Shown here: in pieces, positions 25,198 through 34,820 of the stretch
Layout: each line of letters starts with the position of its first letter
How positions within the stretch are numbered: the stretch's first letter is position 1
Source: Aureispira sp. CCB-E
GTDB lineage: Bacteria > Bacteroidota > Bacteroidia > Chitinophagales > Saprospiraceae
NCBI RefSeq assembly: GCF_031326345.1
Contig: NZ_CP133671.1
Span: 6,029,001-6,093,000, forward strand
DNA length: 64,000 bases
Reading direction: 5' to 3'
Translations under genes and position numbers: made by a program
Notes under the pieces: model-generated
The model's input: the letters and a program-made list of their open reading frames with translations, nothing else
Databases searched by the model: none
Told to the model about the DNA's origin: nothing

Positions 25198-26430
25198 TTA
25201 CCCTTTTTTCAGTTCAAATACTGTAATTTCAGGAAAGACTCCTACTCGCCCAGCAAAACCCAAAAAACCAAACCCTCTATTTACATACAGGAACTTCCCC
25301 GCTTCTTCGTACAAACCAGCCCAATGTTTATACACATACTTAATTGGACTCCATTTGAACATGGGCAAGTCAATTCCCATTTGAAATCCATGCGTATGTC
25401 CACTAAGAGTCAAATGAATGTGTTTATCATAAGATTTAACACGGTCTTCCCAATGAGTTGGATCGTGTGACATCAATATTTTAAATTCTTTTTCTTCACA
25501 ATCTGCTGTAGCCAAATCCAAATCACCTATCTTAGGAAAATGTCGGCTGCGTCCCCAATTTTCAACTCCTATTAGACGAATGTATTGCCCTTCCTTCTCT
25601 AGTTTTCTACTTTCGTTTAATAACAAGTTAAATTCCATTGTTTGGTGATGCTCTTTAATTCGGTCTAAATTTCGTTGACCATGCTCATCGTTATCAAACA
25701 TTCGTTTATACATGGGATAATCATGATTTCCGAGCACTGAAAACTTACCATAAGGAGCTGTTAATGATTTAAAATCATCTAAATAAGGCTCTATTTCTGA
25801 AGCGTAACTATTCACCAAGTCACCTGTAAATACAATTACATCTGCGTTTTGTGCCTGCAACAATTCAATTCCCTTTTGAACCGCCTGTTTATTATCAAAA
25901 CTTCCAGAATGCACGTCTGATATTTGAGCAATTTTAAACCCATCAAAAACATCAGGTAAATCATCAAATACTAAAGGCTGCTTGTGGACTGTAAAGTTGT
26001 ATTTCCCCCACGTAATGCCATATAAAAAAGACATAAAAGGAATCGCTCCAAGCAATACACCGCCTTGTTTTAAGAATTTCCGTCGCTCAAATTTAATTCC
26101 CTTCTGATGGCGTTTGCCCAAATAGTGGCGACCTCTCTGAAATAAGCCTACCAAGTCATCTAACAAAAAGAATGGAGACACCATTAATTCGCAAACTAAA
26201 AAGGAAATCATTAACGCTATAGAATAATTGGCAAAAGCTGAAACAGAACTAATTCCTCCTCCAAAGCTATTAAAAAGCGCATATACACCTACCCCCATTG
26301 ACAAAACCGAGATCACTCCCAAACCAATCGCCAAATTTCGATACAATGGTCGTTTGAACAACCGAACTAAACTAAAATAGACGTAAATTTTCATTACAAC
26401 AACCAATGCCCAAAAAGCAAAACTTCTCAT
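25198..26430 (-). CDS. Membrane-anchored metallophosphoesterase
   Basis: A 410-residue protein with four N-terminal membrane helices (residues about 5-22, 34-53, 62-90 and 122-140) and a calcineurin-like phosphoesterase domain from about residue 155. Metal-binding motifs are present in order: ISDVHSG (D172, H174), FTGDLVN, LGNHDYP and SGHTHGFQMG. This layout resembles the YaeI/YkuE group, some of which act on lipid-linked phosphate such as UDP-diacylglucosamine; the substrate here is not known. It ends with Lys-Gly just before the hairpin at 25108-25147. Confidence 0.88.
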   Translation of the reverse strand: MRSFAFWALVVVMKIYVYFSLVRLFKRPLYRNLAIGLGVISVLSMGVGVYALFNSFGGGISSVSAFANYSIALMISFLVCELMVSPFFLLDDLVGLFQRGRHYLGKRHQKGIKFERRKFLKQGGVLLGAIPFMSFLYGITWGKYNFTVHKQPLVFDDLPDVFDGFKIAQISDVHSGSFDNKQAVQKGIELLQAQNADVIVFTGDLVNSYASEIEPYLDDFKSLTAPYGKFSVLGNHDYPMYKRMFDNDEHGQRNLDRIKEHHQTMEFNLLLNESRKLEKEGQYIRLIGVENWGRSRHFPKIGDLDLATADCEEKEFKILMSHDPTHWEDRVKSYDKHIHLTLSGHTHGFQMGIDLPMFKWSPIKYVYKHWAGLYEEAGKFLYVNRGFGFLGFAGRVGVFPEITVFELKKG

Positions 26431-26700
26431 AGTATTTTATTTGTATTTCTAATAACAACCTCTTACCTTCTTTTATCAAACACGTCTGATCCCTTAAGAG
26501 TTGCTAACTCGCTGCGTTATGTCAAAAAATTCGACCATTCGAGTTATCCTAACGACAGAATTAATTTTAATGGTTGATACATCCAGTTTTTAAGCACACT
26601 TTGTAAACTATTTCTAAATGTTGACATGGATCTGACAACAAAAAGCAAAGCACTTTTGTTTATGGGCTTTATATTTTTTCATCTATAAAAGTTAATTTTC

Positions 26701-27537
26701 ATGTACTATCAATCTATCATTTCCTTTTTTTTATTCACCCTTATAATTGCTTGTAGCTCTCCTGAAGAAAAAGCTGCTTCTGATATAGATTCTAATTCTA
26801 TTGCAACAACAGAAACAACAACAGAGGCTCCCCAGAAGCATCAAAACGAAAACGCTTTTGTAGCCAAAGTCGAAGAAGCGCACCATAGAGAAGATTTTTT
26901 ATCTAAAAAAGCCATTCAATTTGATATTGTATTAACTTTTGGTGGCAATGAACGTCTCAATGGAACAATTCTAACAACGACGGATTCTCGCCGAGGAGTT
27001 ATTACACATAAAAATGGTCATAAGGTTTACTACAATGAGAATGATGTTTACTATTCTCCAGAAATGGAAAATCCACAGCGAATCCGTTTTGGAGCCTACA
27101 CGTGGCCTTACTTCTTTCTTTATCCATACAAATTAAGTGACCCTGGAACCAATTGGAAAGCTTACGAGAATTCTATGTTGAACGACAAAGAATACTTTAC
27201 TCAGCAACTTACGTTTGATGCGGGCACAGGTGATGATCCTGAAGATTGGTATATTGCTTATGCCGATAAGGAAACACACTTGATTGATGTTGCAGCTTAT
27301 ATCGTTACTGCTGGAGGAAGCACTCAAGCAGAAGCAGAAAAAGATCCTCATGCCATTCAATACAAAGATTATACAATGATCGATGGTATTCCTATTGCTC
27401 AAAATTGGATTTTTTGGGAATGGAGAAAAGAGGAAGGACTAACCAAAGAATTGGGTGCTGCAACATTGAGCAATATCAAATTTGTGAATGTAAACGAAAA
27501 TACCTTTGATGCCCCTGAAAGCTTTTCAAAAACTTAA
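26701..27537 (+). CDS. Lipoprotein with beta-rich domain (DUF6503-like), unknown function
   Basis: A 278-residue lipoprotein (lipobox LIIACSS, Cys18) with a Ser/Thr/Glu-rich linker to about residue 45. The remainder is beta-rich with repeated short strands (FDIVLTFGGNERLNGTILT, VYYSPEMENPQRIRFGAYT, WYIAYADKETHLIDVAAYIV), a layout shared with LolA-like and DUF6503 proteins of Bacteroidota. Function not known. It stands alone and is followed by a strong terminator. The 270-bp upstream gap contains a small hairpin GAGTT-GCT-AACTC at 26498-26510 and no clear promoter. Confidence 0.6.
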   Translation: MYYQSIISFFLFTLIIACSSPEEKAASDIDSNSIATTETTTEAPQKHQNENAFVAKVEEAHHREDFLSKKAIQFDIVLTFGGNERLNGTILTTTDSRRGVITHKNGHKVYYNENDVYYSPEMENPQRIRFGAYTWPYFFLYPYKLSDPGTNWKAYENSMLNDKEYFTQQLTFDAGTGDDPEDWYIAYADKETHLIDVAAYIVTAGGSTQAEAEKDPHAIQYKDYTMIDGIPIAQNWIFWEWRKEEGLTKELGAATLSNIKFVNVNENTFDAPESFSKT

Positions 27538-27567
27538 CAAAGCACTTCCTCAAAGTATATTACCTTT

Positions 27568-27607
27568 AGAGCTATGTTCGATGCGAACATAGCTCTTTCT
27601 TTTCTTT
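27568..27607 (+). terminator. Strong intrinsic terminator
   Basis: AGAGCTATGTTCG (27568-27580) and CGAACATAGCTCT (27584-27596) form a perfect 13-bp stem with an ATG loop, followed by TTCTTTTCTTT. It lies 30 bp after the lipoprotein gene stop. Confidence 0.8.
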
Positions 27608-27696
27608 ACAAACAAATCATCCTCAAAGCCTCCTTCCTCTTATTACAAAGTTTTGTATATTGAGTCCCAATCATCAAAAAAACTCCACTTATTCCC

Positions 27697-27984
27697 ATGC
27701 AATCTACTCTTTTTGACTTTGGCTTCTTTCATTCTAGTTTGTTATTTCTACCACTAGTGATTGGATTTACATCTTTTCCTTTTGTAATTTTCTTGGATTA
27801 TCACAAAAAAGAAAATGTACATATTTCTATTATTTATTTGGTATTATTTTACAGTTGTTTGTATCTTCTGATTCCAATATTTTTAACCATAGCCCTTCAA
27901 TACTTGTATGTTTTGTTGCTTGTTCCTGTAACTGTCTTTGGTATAGCATTAAGAAAAAAGAAAAATAAACCCCCAAGCCTTTGA
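27697..27984 (+). CDS. Small membrane protein, unknown
   Basis: A 95-residue hydrophobic protein with two or three membrane helices (about 12-33, 42-62 and 63-82) and a basic C-terminus (RKKKNKPP). It begins with ATG after a short AT-rich leader. No family recognised; the open frame, helix pattern and positive-inside tail make it plausible. Confidence 0.45.
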   Translation: MQSTLFDFGFFHSSLLFLPLVIGFTSFPFVIFLDYHKKENVHISIIYLVLFYSCLYLLIPIFLTIALQYLYVLLLVPVTVFGIALRKKKNKPPSL

Positions 27985-28141
27985 GTTACTTCTATTGTTG
28001 AAGCAAAATAGTTACAACTATCATTACTCCGTTTAAAAATCGTATTAGATTCCCTATTATGTATGTATTAGAAGTATTCTAAAGTGCTGTTGTCGCCACC
28101 TTAACAACAGCAATTATTCCATCTATTCAATCTAAAATATC

Positions 28142-29290
28142 ATGCCCTCAACGAAACACCTTTTTATTTTACTCTTGGTCTATCTATTGTTTTCTTGTGA
28201 TTCGAATCAATCAACAACTACTGAAAACATTTCAAAAGAAAAGACATCAACACCAACTACTATGACTCCTAAACCATCTATTCCTGCTCCCAAATTGGAT
28301 TTAACAGAAGCTAATCGACTTGCTAAACTACCGCTGACCTGTATGGAAACAGAATATCCAAACAAACTAGGACAAGTATTGTCGGGAGCTGAAGATTTAA
28401 AAGCCCCCAGTATTTTACACCCTGCTTTTTATGGCTGCTTTGATTGGCATTCGGCCGTTCATGGGCACTGGTCATTGGTACGTTTACTTAAGGAGTTTCC
28501 CAACTTGGAAAATGCAGAAGCAATTAAACAAAAATTAGCGGCACGTATTTCTAAAGAAAATATTTTACAGGAAGTTGACTACTTCAAACAACCTCAAAAC
28601 AAAAGCTATGAACGCACCTATGGTTGGGCTTGGTTGTTAAAATTAGCAGAAGAATTACATACTTGGGATACTCCCTTTGCTAGAGAGTTAGAAAATAATT
28701 TGCAGCCCTTAACTAATCTTATTGTTGATAGCTACCTTGAATTTTTGCCAAAACTCTACTACCCTATTCGTATAGGAACTCATACCAATACAGGATTTGG
28801 GCTCACTTTTGCCTATGATTATGCCGCTACAGTTGGACACAATGCGTTAAAGGATTTAATTACTAATAGAGCTAAAGATTTTTTCTTGAAAGATGAAAAT
28901 GGTCCATTAGAATGGGAACCTGGGGGATATGATTTTTTGTCTCCTTGCTTGGAGGAAATAGATATTATGAGAAGAGTCCTTCCTAAAGAAGAATTTGCTG
29001 ATTGGTTGCAAAAGTTTTTACCGCAATTATCTCAATCCGATTTCAAACTAGAACCAGGTATTGTTAGCGATCGTACCGACGGTCACTTAGTGCATTTGGA
29101 TGGCGTTAATTTTAGTCGAGCTTGGTGCTTGTATGGAATTGCCCAAACGTTACCTGAATATGCTCACTTAGAAACCGTTGCTCATCAGCATATTCACCAC
29201 TCTTTGCCTGAAATTGTAGACGGACATTATGAAGGTGGGCACTGGTTGGCTAGCTTTGCTATTTATGCATTAGGCAGTCAGCCTTCTTAG
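28142..29290 (+). CDS. DUF2891 family lipoprotein
   Basis: A 382-residue lipoprotein (lipobox LLFSC, Cys20) with a Thr/Pro linker. From about residue 55 it matches DUF2891 (LTCMETEYPNKLG, HPAFYGCFDWHSAVHGHW, then RTYGWAWLLKLAEEL and GTHTNTGFGL). The repeated helical pattern and conserved His/Trp/Asp residues suggest an alpha/alpha barrel; homologues carry no signal peptide in many bacteria, here it is exported. Enzymatic role unknown. It ends near a terminator shared with the convergent TPR gene. Confidence 0.8.
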   Translation: MPSTKHLFILLLVYLLFSCDSNQSTTTENISKEKTSTPTTMTPKPSIPAPKLDLTEANRLAKLPLTCMETEYPNKLGQVLSGAEDLKAPSILHPAFYGCFDWHSAVHGHWSLVRLLKEFPNLENAEAIKQKLAARISKENILQEVDYFKQPQNKSYERTYGWAWLLKLAEELHTWDTPFARELENNLQPLTNLIVDSYLEFLPKLYYPIRIGTHTNTGFGLTFAYDYAATVGHNALKDLITNRAKDFFLKDENGPLEWEPGGYDFLSPCLEEIDIMRRVLPKEEFADWLQKFLPQLSQSDFKLEPGIVSDRTDGHLVHLDGVNFSRAWCLYGIAQTLPEYAHLETVAHQHIHHSLPEIVDGHYEGGHWLASFAIYALGSQPS

Positions 29291-29306
29291 CATTTTTTAT
29301 TTGGGC

Positions 29307-29347
29307 TAACTATTTGAGAATAATGTAGCGTTACTCTCAAATAGTTA
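29307..29347. terminator. Hairpin between convergent DUF2891 and TPR genes
   Basis: TAACTATTTGAGA (29307-29319) pairs perfectly over 13 bp with TCTCAAATAGTTA (29335-29347); 15-base loop. It is followed on the plus strand by ACTCCTCTTATTT. Confidence 0.6.
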
Positions 29348-29421
29348 ACTCCTCTTATTTATCATTTTAGTTTTTTGCAATAAAAGGCTAGCAATTCAAA
29401 CTAATGCAAAACATCCTCTTT

Positions 29422-30321
29422 TTAAGCTAACAACTCCTGCACTTCTTCCCACAATGGATATTGGGCAGCCAATTCTTTGAGCGCTGCTTGATTTTTTGTA
29501 ATTCTATGAATCTGAAAATCGCAAATTAGGCTTAGTTCTTCGGCTTGTGAAAGTACCTCACTGTAATGTTCACTCAAACTATCAAACTCAATAAAAATAG
29601 CTTCGTTGACTCTCGGACTTAGTTCTTTAATTAGCAACCATATTTTCTCATTGTTATAAATAGAACGAGGCATATAGAACCAATCGGCATAATTTAAAGT
29701 CATGTTGCCTTCCGTCCGAAGGATACGTTCCCAAGTTTTTAAATAAGCCTCTTTTTTTAATTCCATTCCATACGCCTTAGCCAAACACTGCAAAACAGCT
29801 ACATTGGGACTTTCTAAAGCAGCAATTGTTTGAACAACGGCTTCCACTTCTCCTTGTGCTAATTGCTCGGACAACGTCCAAGCTTGATTTTTAGCAGTCA
29901 GATAAGGTTCTACTGTATAATTGATACTATCTTGAATCGAAGCCTTATCATCAAGTAATTCTTCTTCTTCAGGCATTTTGTCTATGGCAATATTGATATA
30001 TTCCAAAGCCTCTGTGTATTGTCCGATTTGTTCATACATATTGGCAATTTCACGATAGGCACCATCTACATCATCATCATATTCCAAAGCCTTTTTATAA
30101 CTTTCTATTGCTTTGATGGGTGTTCCATTAAAATCGTACACATCACCAACCAAGTACCAACAGTCTGCCAAGAGCTCTACCTGATCGGCTAAGAGCGTAT
30201 CTCCTAAATTTAAATAAGGTAAAAATTCACTTTTGAACCATTGATAACCTCTGCTATGTAACAAAGCAATGCCATCTTCTTCTACTTCTGCTAAAAATGC
30301 TTTTAATTCTCCTTTATCCAT
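29422..30321 (-). CDS. Tetratricopeptide-repeat protein
   Basis: A 299-residue cytosolic, acidic protein. Two clear TPR units lie at about residues 52-120 (WYLVGDVYDFNGTPIKAIES, then EIANMYEQIGQYTEALEYIN), followed by a helical C-terminal half that is not obviously TPR. No signal peptide and no catalytic motif. Likely a scaffold; partner unknown. It converges on the DUF2891 gene. Confidence 0.65.
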   Translation of the reverse strand: MDKGELKAFLAEVEEDGIALLHSRGYQWFKSEFLPYLNLGDTLLADQVELLADCWYLVGDVYDFNGTPIKAIESYKKALEYDDDVDGAYREIANMYEQIGQYTEALEYINIAIDKMPEEEELLDDKASIQDSINYTVEPYLTAKNQAWTLSEQLAQGEVEAVVQTIAALESPNVAVLQCLAKAYGMELKKEAYLKTWERILRTEGNMTLNYADWFYMPRSIYNNEKIWLLIKELSPRVNEAIFIEFDSLSEHYSEVLSQAEELSLICDFQIHRITKNQAALKELAAQYPLWEEVQELLA

Positions 30322-30335
30322 TCGATTATTATTTT

Positions 30336-30453
30336 TAGTAGTTCATTGATTAGCTGCGCTGCTACTGCGTGGTACTTCATGAGCGCTTCGCTTTTAGTTA
30401 GCTTTGTTACTCCCTACGGTCGTGAACTCGCATAGCTCGGTTCGCTGCTAACT
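30336..30453 (+). repeat. Dispersed intergenic repeat, copy 2 (in 360-bp gap)
   Basis: TAGTAGTTCATTGATTAG (30336-30353) matches 62467-62484 at 17 of 18 positions, and GCGCTGCTACTGCGTGGT (30356-30373) matches 56666-56683 at 16 of 18. The remainder (CTTCATGAGCGCTTCGC, CTCGCATAGCTCGGTTCGC) is composed of short self-complementary pieces similar in style to the other copies. The gap 30322-30681 has no gene; the rest is AT-rich without a clear promoter. Confidence 0.6.
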
Positions 30454-30681
30454 ATTGTATTTCATCACAACAATACAACCTTAAAAAGCTGTTTTACAAA
30501 CTAATACAATTAAAAAATCACTCACAATAGTTTCTACAAAACATCACGTTCTCAATATTCTACGTTGCTAGTATATTCACAATATTAGATATTTACTGCA
30601 AATATAAATTAATAGCTTAAGAAGAACAAGCTAGCGAAACTAAACCCATTTATTTTATCAAAAATCACCTAAATAATAATT

Positions 30682-32274
30682 ATGGCAACATCAATAGATA
30701 AGATTCAAGAATTGGAGGATGAACTACAATACATGGATGATAAATTATGCTATTATGGAGAATTATTTAACGCTGATGGCTACATTAGTGACGAAGAAGA
30801 CAAAAAGCTAAAAAAAATGCAAGCTTCTATCGAAAAAGCAAAGGCAAAATTGGCTAAACTAAAGCAAATAAAACGTTCCAATAATAGAAAACTAAACGCT
30901 GCAAAAGCGTTGATTGCTGAATTGGAAAATGTATTTGTAGAAAGCAATTTAGAACTAACACCCTACACCAAACTACAAGACTACTCTATGGATATTGCAA
31001 CCATTTCAGGTCGCATCAAAGCTAGTGGTGTTCTAGAACGTAAAGCACAGAAAATAATCGATCGCTTAGATGATTGGGACAAAAAGATTCATCAAGCAAT
31101 TGATAAAAAAGTAGCTCTTATTCAGCAGAAAAAAGAAAAAAGCAAGACGAAGAAAAAAGAAAAGCAAAAAAAAGTAAAAGAAGAACCTTATTCGGAGACT
31201 CCTATCCAATCGACGTTAGGTAGTTTTTCTATTATAGCAGAGGCAAATGTCTTAGTTACCTGTTCAAACGGCAAAAAAATCACAAGATCTATATCTGATG
31301 CATATAAAGACGACAGCATTACGCTCCCTCAAAATACAACAGGAAGTATTACTATAGAGTTGAAGTTCATCTTATCACATGGTGATACAATCATCAACAC
31401 GTTTACTCGTTACGAAACCATTAGTACTCATTACGAAGTTCAAGGCAATGGTACTATTAGTATCAATGCACTAAAAACATATTCTCAATTCAATCGAGAG
31501 AATATTTTTGCCTCTATTATCAAACAAATATTAGTACTTGGCAAGCTTCATCCTGATGACAAAAAATTTACAAATGAACTAAAGAAATTGATTACCAAAA
31601 TCAATCAACAAACAATAACAATTGACACCTCTGCTGAATTAAATAACAATACGATAGTTTTAAAAGCCCAAGCTTCTGTTGACAGTAATAATTTAGACAT
31701 GGGAGCATCTATTGGTATTGCATCTATTGATTATTCTGCTATACTGTTTAAAGGATTTGAGTTAAATATGCAAATCCCTATTATTTTTAAGGCTCAAAAG
31801 CCTAAAAAAGAGACCGATAACTCCTCCATAAAATTTGAAAAAAATGAAGTTACTCTAGACAAAGGCGATAAAAATCAATTGCATCGGCTAATTGTTGAAG
31901 ATTTTTCAAAATTAGTAGCCACCAAACTAAAAAAGGACTTCCCTCATAAAACATTCTCTACACAAGAAATTAGCATGATTAGGGACTTAACGCTAAAACA
32001 AAAAAATGATGAGTACTACTCCATTTACCTTGAAGGCACAACAAGCTGTGAAGGTAGTGAAGAGATTAATAGAAAAATTTCAAAAGGCAGGCAAAATAGT
32101 GTCAAAGAGTACTTGATAGAGCTTGGTGTTGAGCCATCAAATTTTGTATTAAGTCCTCCAATTGGAGAACTAAAATGTAGAAAATATATGGGCAGTGATG
32201 AAAAAGAAAAAGACAACCCCAAAGAAGTCAGCATTGTCCTTTCATTAAAAAAATTAAAAATGCTCTCTGAGTAA
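30682..32274 (+). CDS. Coiled-coil protein with C-terminal OmpA-like domain, no signal peptide
   Basis: A 530-residue protein. Residues about 4-170 are a long charged coiled coil that includes an EF-hand-like stretch (FNADGYISDEEDKKL) and a run of Lys/Glu (KEKSKTKKKEKQKK). Residues 185-370 look beta-rich. From about 383 an OmpA-like peptidoglycan-binding type fold begins (IKFEKNEVTLDKGDK) and reaches EGTTSCEGSEEINRKISKGR near 450 and VKEYLIELGVEPSNF. There is no signal peptide, membrane helix or lipobox, so it should be cytosolic unless exported by a special route. Function unknown. It is a single gene that converges on the T9SS cargo gene. Confidence 0.6.
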   Translation: MATSIDKIQELEDELQYMDDKLCYYGELFNADGYISDEEDKKLKKMQASIEKAKAKLAKLKQIKRSNNRKLNAAKALIAELENVFVESNLELTPYTKLQDYSMDIATISGRIKASGVLERKAQKIIDRLDDWDKKIHQAIDKKVALIQQKKEKSKTKKKEKQKKVKEEPYSETPIQSTLGSFSIIAEANVLVTCSNGKKITRSISDAYKDDSITLPQNTTGSITIELKFILSHGDTIINTFTRYETISTHYEVQGNGTISINALKTYSQFNRENIFASIIKQILVLGKLHPDDKKFTNELKKLITKINQQTITIDTSAELNNNTIVLKAQASVDSNNLDMGASIGIASIDYSAILFKGFELNMQIPIIFKAQKPKKETDNSSIKFEKNEVTLDKGDKNQLHRLIVEDFSKLVATKLKKDFPHKTFSTQEISMIRDLTLKQKNDEYYSIYLEGTTSCEGSEEINRKISKGRQNSVKEYLIELGVEPSNFVLSPPIGELKCRKYMGSDEKEKDNPKEVSIVLSLKKLKMLSE

Positions 32275-32281
32275 TAAAAAA

Positions 32282-32309
32282 AGAAGCCATATCAAAGGAT
32301 ATGGCTTCT
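32282..32309. terminator. Bidirectional terminator
   Basis: AGAAGCCATATC (32282-32293) and GATATGGCTTCT (32298-32309) form a perfect 12-bp stem with a 4-base loop. Seven A at 32275-32281 give a U-run for the minus-strand T9SS gene; on the plus strand the tail is CATTTATAC. It sits between two converging genes. Confidence 0.8.
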
Positions 32310-32340
32310 CATTTATACTAAAAGTATCTTGGTATTCATG

Positions 32341-34512
32341 CTATTCAATAATCAACTTTGTAGTTGTCATTTCTGCACCAATATTGAAGTTCATCATATA
32401 AACACCTTTCGCCAATTCAGTAGTATTCAATTCAACTCTTTCTGATTGAATATTACCTAAGTTTTTCTCCAAAACAGTTTGTCCTGTAACGTTAACGATA
32501 CGGATAGAAACATCATTGGCTACTTGCATATCCAAATCTACAAATACAGTTGTGCGAGCAGGATTTGGGAAAACAGATAGACTGTTCAATACCTCAAGGT
32601 CATTTATACCTACAATTGTTACAGTTACATTAGAAACAGAAGTACATCCATTCGCATCGGTAACAGTAACACTATAAGTAGTATTGTTCGTCAATCCTGT
32701 TGCAGTAGCTGTTGTTTGATTCGCAGCAGCGGCATCCCATTGGTAAGTGTATCCAGGAGTTCCCCCTGCTCCAGAAACAGTAGCTGTACCATCTCCATTA
32801 TCTAGAATTGTAGAGGTTAACAATGTTGGCTCATTTACAGTCAAAGTAGATCCAACAACCGTACATCCATTAGCATCTGTGCTTGTAACAATGTAGCTAC
32901 CAGCACTCAATCCTACGATAGTATCTGTTGTAGCAGAGTTGCTCCATAGGTAAGAATATGGTGCAGTTCCTCCTGTTACAGTAGTAGAAGTAGTTCCATC
33001 AGTACCTCCATTACAAGATACATCTGTAACAGCATTTCCAGTAGCAACCAATGCCGTTGGCTCTGTCAAAGTAACAGTAGCAGTAGCAGCACAGTTTGCA
33101 GCATCAATGATAGTTACACCATATGTTCCCGCAGCCAAGTTAATTGCTGTAGCCGTTGTTTGGTTAGCAGCAGCGGCATCCCATTGGTATGTATAGGGTG
33201 TTGTTCCATTGGTACCTGTTGCAAGTGCTGTTCCATCAGCACCTCCATTACAAGAAATATCAGCACCGTTATAGTTAGAACTTACAGCTGCTCCAAGTGT
33301 TGGTGATACAGGGTTGTCAACTACAAATGTATCTGAACCTATACAACCCTCTGAATCAGTAAATGTTGCCATATAAGAACCTGCCGCCAAATTGGTTGCT
33401 GTAGCCGTTGTTTGGTTAGCAGCAGCGGCATCCCATTGGTACGTATATGGTGCTACCCCTAATTGTGGACTTACTGTCGCAGTACCTGTTGCTTGATCAC
33501 AATTAGACACCGTTGTATTCGTTGTTGTCGTTAAAGTAATTGGTGCTAAAACAGTTGTGTCACTTGCTGCACAGAAAGTATTCCATCCTAAAATTGTATC
33601 GTACTGAATAACGGTATATGGTGGAGGTGTTGTATACGTATGTGTCGTATCAATAACTTTTGTTACAGGGTTTCCTTCTCCTAAGTCATAAGCATAAGAT
33701 ACAGCTAATGCATTAAAGAAAGCTGCTCTATTGTACATTGGATCTGTTAAAATAACAGACGAATTATCGGTAAATGTCACAACTCCAGCAGCACACATAT
33801 ATGATCTACTTGAAGTAAATGAAGAGGTCAAATCATAGCTAACATGTGGGTAAACCAAAACATCTGCATCCAATGCCGCTCCTCCAATGCTAATAACGTA
33901 TGAATTCAACCAGTTTCCTCCAATATTTGCTCCAGATAGCCATTGTTGTCTACCATCGCCACTAGTATAGTCATTGTATACTAGACCAACGCCATTGGGG
34001 CTATTGTTCTCAATTACAACACAATAAGGTTGTGTCATAGTTATGGGTGTTGTGAAATTTGCTGTTTTTTCAAGAACAGCTAATGAACCTCCACCAAAAG
34101 TAGTATCTACAGGTACGTTAACAGTAGCTAATGGTGCCCCTGTAGGCAAAGAATCTGCTCCTGCCAAGTAAATAGATACAGGAACATTCGCAGAAATACC
34201 TCCTGTTGCATCTGATTTAAACGCATAAAATGTTGCACCACTTATAGTAATTGCTTGTGCAGCATTAAAATACTGAGATGCCGCTTGTGCAGATGTTGCA
34301 TTATTTAAGGTAAGAATACGTAAACCTGTTGCTTTTGCCAATGTAAACTCTATCGTGTCCACACAGTTCAAGGTCGTTGCTTCAGGTGCATTCGAAAAAG
34401 TAGATAATTGAGGTTGAAATGAAATTGTTTTGTTAATAGGTTGTAGGTTTTGTGCCATAGATACTGACGCAAATACAATACACAATAAAATAGTGATTAA
34501 AGGTCTTGTCAT
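32341..34512 (-). CDS. T9SS cargo protein with SprB-type repeats
   Basis: A 723-residue secreted protein. ATG at 34512 gives a signal peptide (MTRPLITILLCIVFASVSMA). The N-terminal half (about 25-320) is a beta-rich domain of unknown fold. Residues about 330-640 hold four SprB-type Ig-like repeats, each with a TYQWDAAAANQTTATA or SYLWSNSATTDT core and a GTY/GSY.V..TD..GC end. The last 80 residues are a T9SS type A sorting domain (VFPNPARTTVFVDL, then LAKGVYMMNF and TTKLIIE). It should pass the outer membrane through the type IX system and be attached to the surface. The repeat DNA is almost identical between copies. Confidence 0.85.
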   Translation of the reverse strand: MTRPLITILLCIVFASVSMAQNLQPINKTISFQPQLSTFSNAPEATTLNCVDTIEFTLAKATGLRILTLNNATSAQAASQYFNAAQAITISGATFYAFKSDATGGISANVPVSIYLAGADSLPTGAPLATVNVPVDTTFGGGSLAVLEKTANFTTPITMTQPYCVVIENNSPNGVGLVYNDYTSGDGRQQWLSGANIGGNWLNSYVISIGGAALDADVLVYPHVSYDLTSSFTSSRSYMCAAGVVTFTDNSSVILTDPMYNRAAFFNALAVSYAYDLGEGNPVTKVIDTTHTYTTPPPYTVIQYDTILGWNTFCAASDTTVLAPITLTTTTNTTVSNCDQATGTATVSPQLGVAPYTYQWDAAAANQTTATATNLAAGSYMATFTDSEGCIGSDTFVVDNPVSPTLGAAVSSNYNGADISCNGGADGTALATGTNGTTPYTYQWDAAAANQTTATAINLAAGTYGVTIIDAANCAATATVTLTEPTALVATGNAVTDVSCNGGTDGTTSTTVTGGTAPYSYLWSNSATTDTIVGLSAGSYIVTSTDANGCTVVGSTLTVNEPTLLTSTILDNGDGTATVSGAGGTPGYTYQWDAAAANQTTATATGLTNNTTYSVTVTDANGCTSVSNVTVTIVGINDLEVLNSLSVFPNPARTTVFVDLDMQVANDVSIRIVNVTGQTVLEKNLGNIQSERVELNTTELAKGVYMMNFNIGAEMTTTKLIIE
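32705..33446 (-). repeat. Near-identical DNA repeats inside SprB domains
   Basis: The 44 bp at 33146-33189 and 33398-33441 are identical, and 32705-32748 is a diverged third copy; all encode the AAANQTTATA core. Repeats diverge sharply outside this core, which suggests recent duplication or gene conversion limited to the core. Confidence 0.7.
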
Positions 34513-34584
34513 TTTCTTAGTTTTAAAGTGGTTTGTTAGTGAATGATTAAAATTGATACAACTCATCTTATCTTAAATCGGTCA

Positions 34585-34592
34585 CAAAGATA
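34585..34592 (-). promoter_or_regulatory. Candidate -7 promoter element for the T9SS cargo gene
   Basis: TATCTTTG on the minus strand (plus strand CAAAGATA) matches TAnnTTTG perfectly and lies 73 bp upstream of the ATG at 34512. No TTG at the expected -33 distance was seen. Confidence 0.4.
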
Positions 34593-34668
34593 TTATATTA
34601 AAACTAAAAAGTCCAGTTTGTTTTTTTTAAAGGAGCATATTTAACACTTCAATATTTCTAAATAAAAA

Positions 34669-34702
34669 GGGGAAGCCCCATCTACGCTTTACTAGAGGAT
34701 GG
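34669..34702 (-). terminator. Weak hairpin after the CAT-like gene
   Basis: CCATC (34678-34682) pairs with GATGG (34698-34702), and on the minus strand GGGGCTTCCCC is followed by TTTTTATTT. These lie about 120 bp beyond the stop of the CAT-like gene and are the only terminator-like elements in this gap. Confidence 0.3.
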
Positions 34703-34820
34703 TTTATTTTTTTGTTATTTTTTTTTGTTTTATTTTTAAATTAGTTTGTTGGCACTAAATTCCTCCTTCAATTAAGCCTCTAGCAACAACAAAACACACA
34801 ACCAACTACTAATCAGCATC

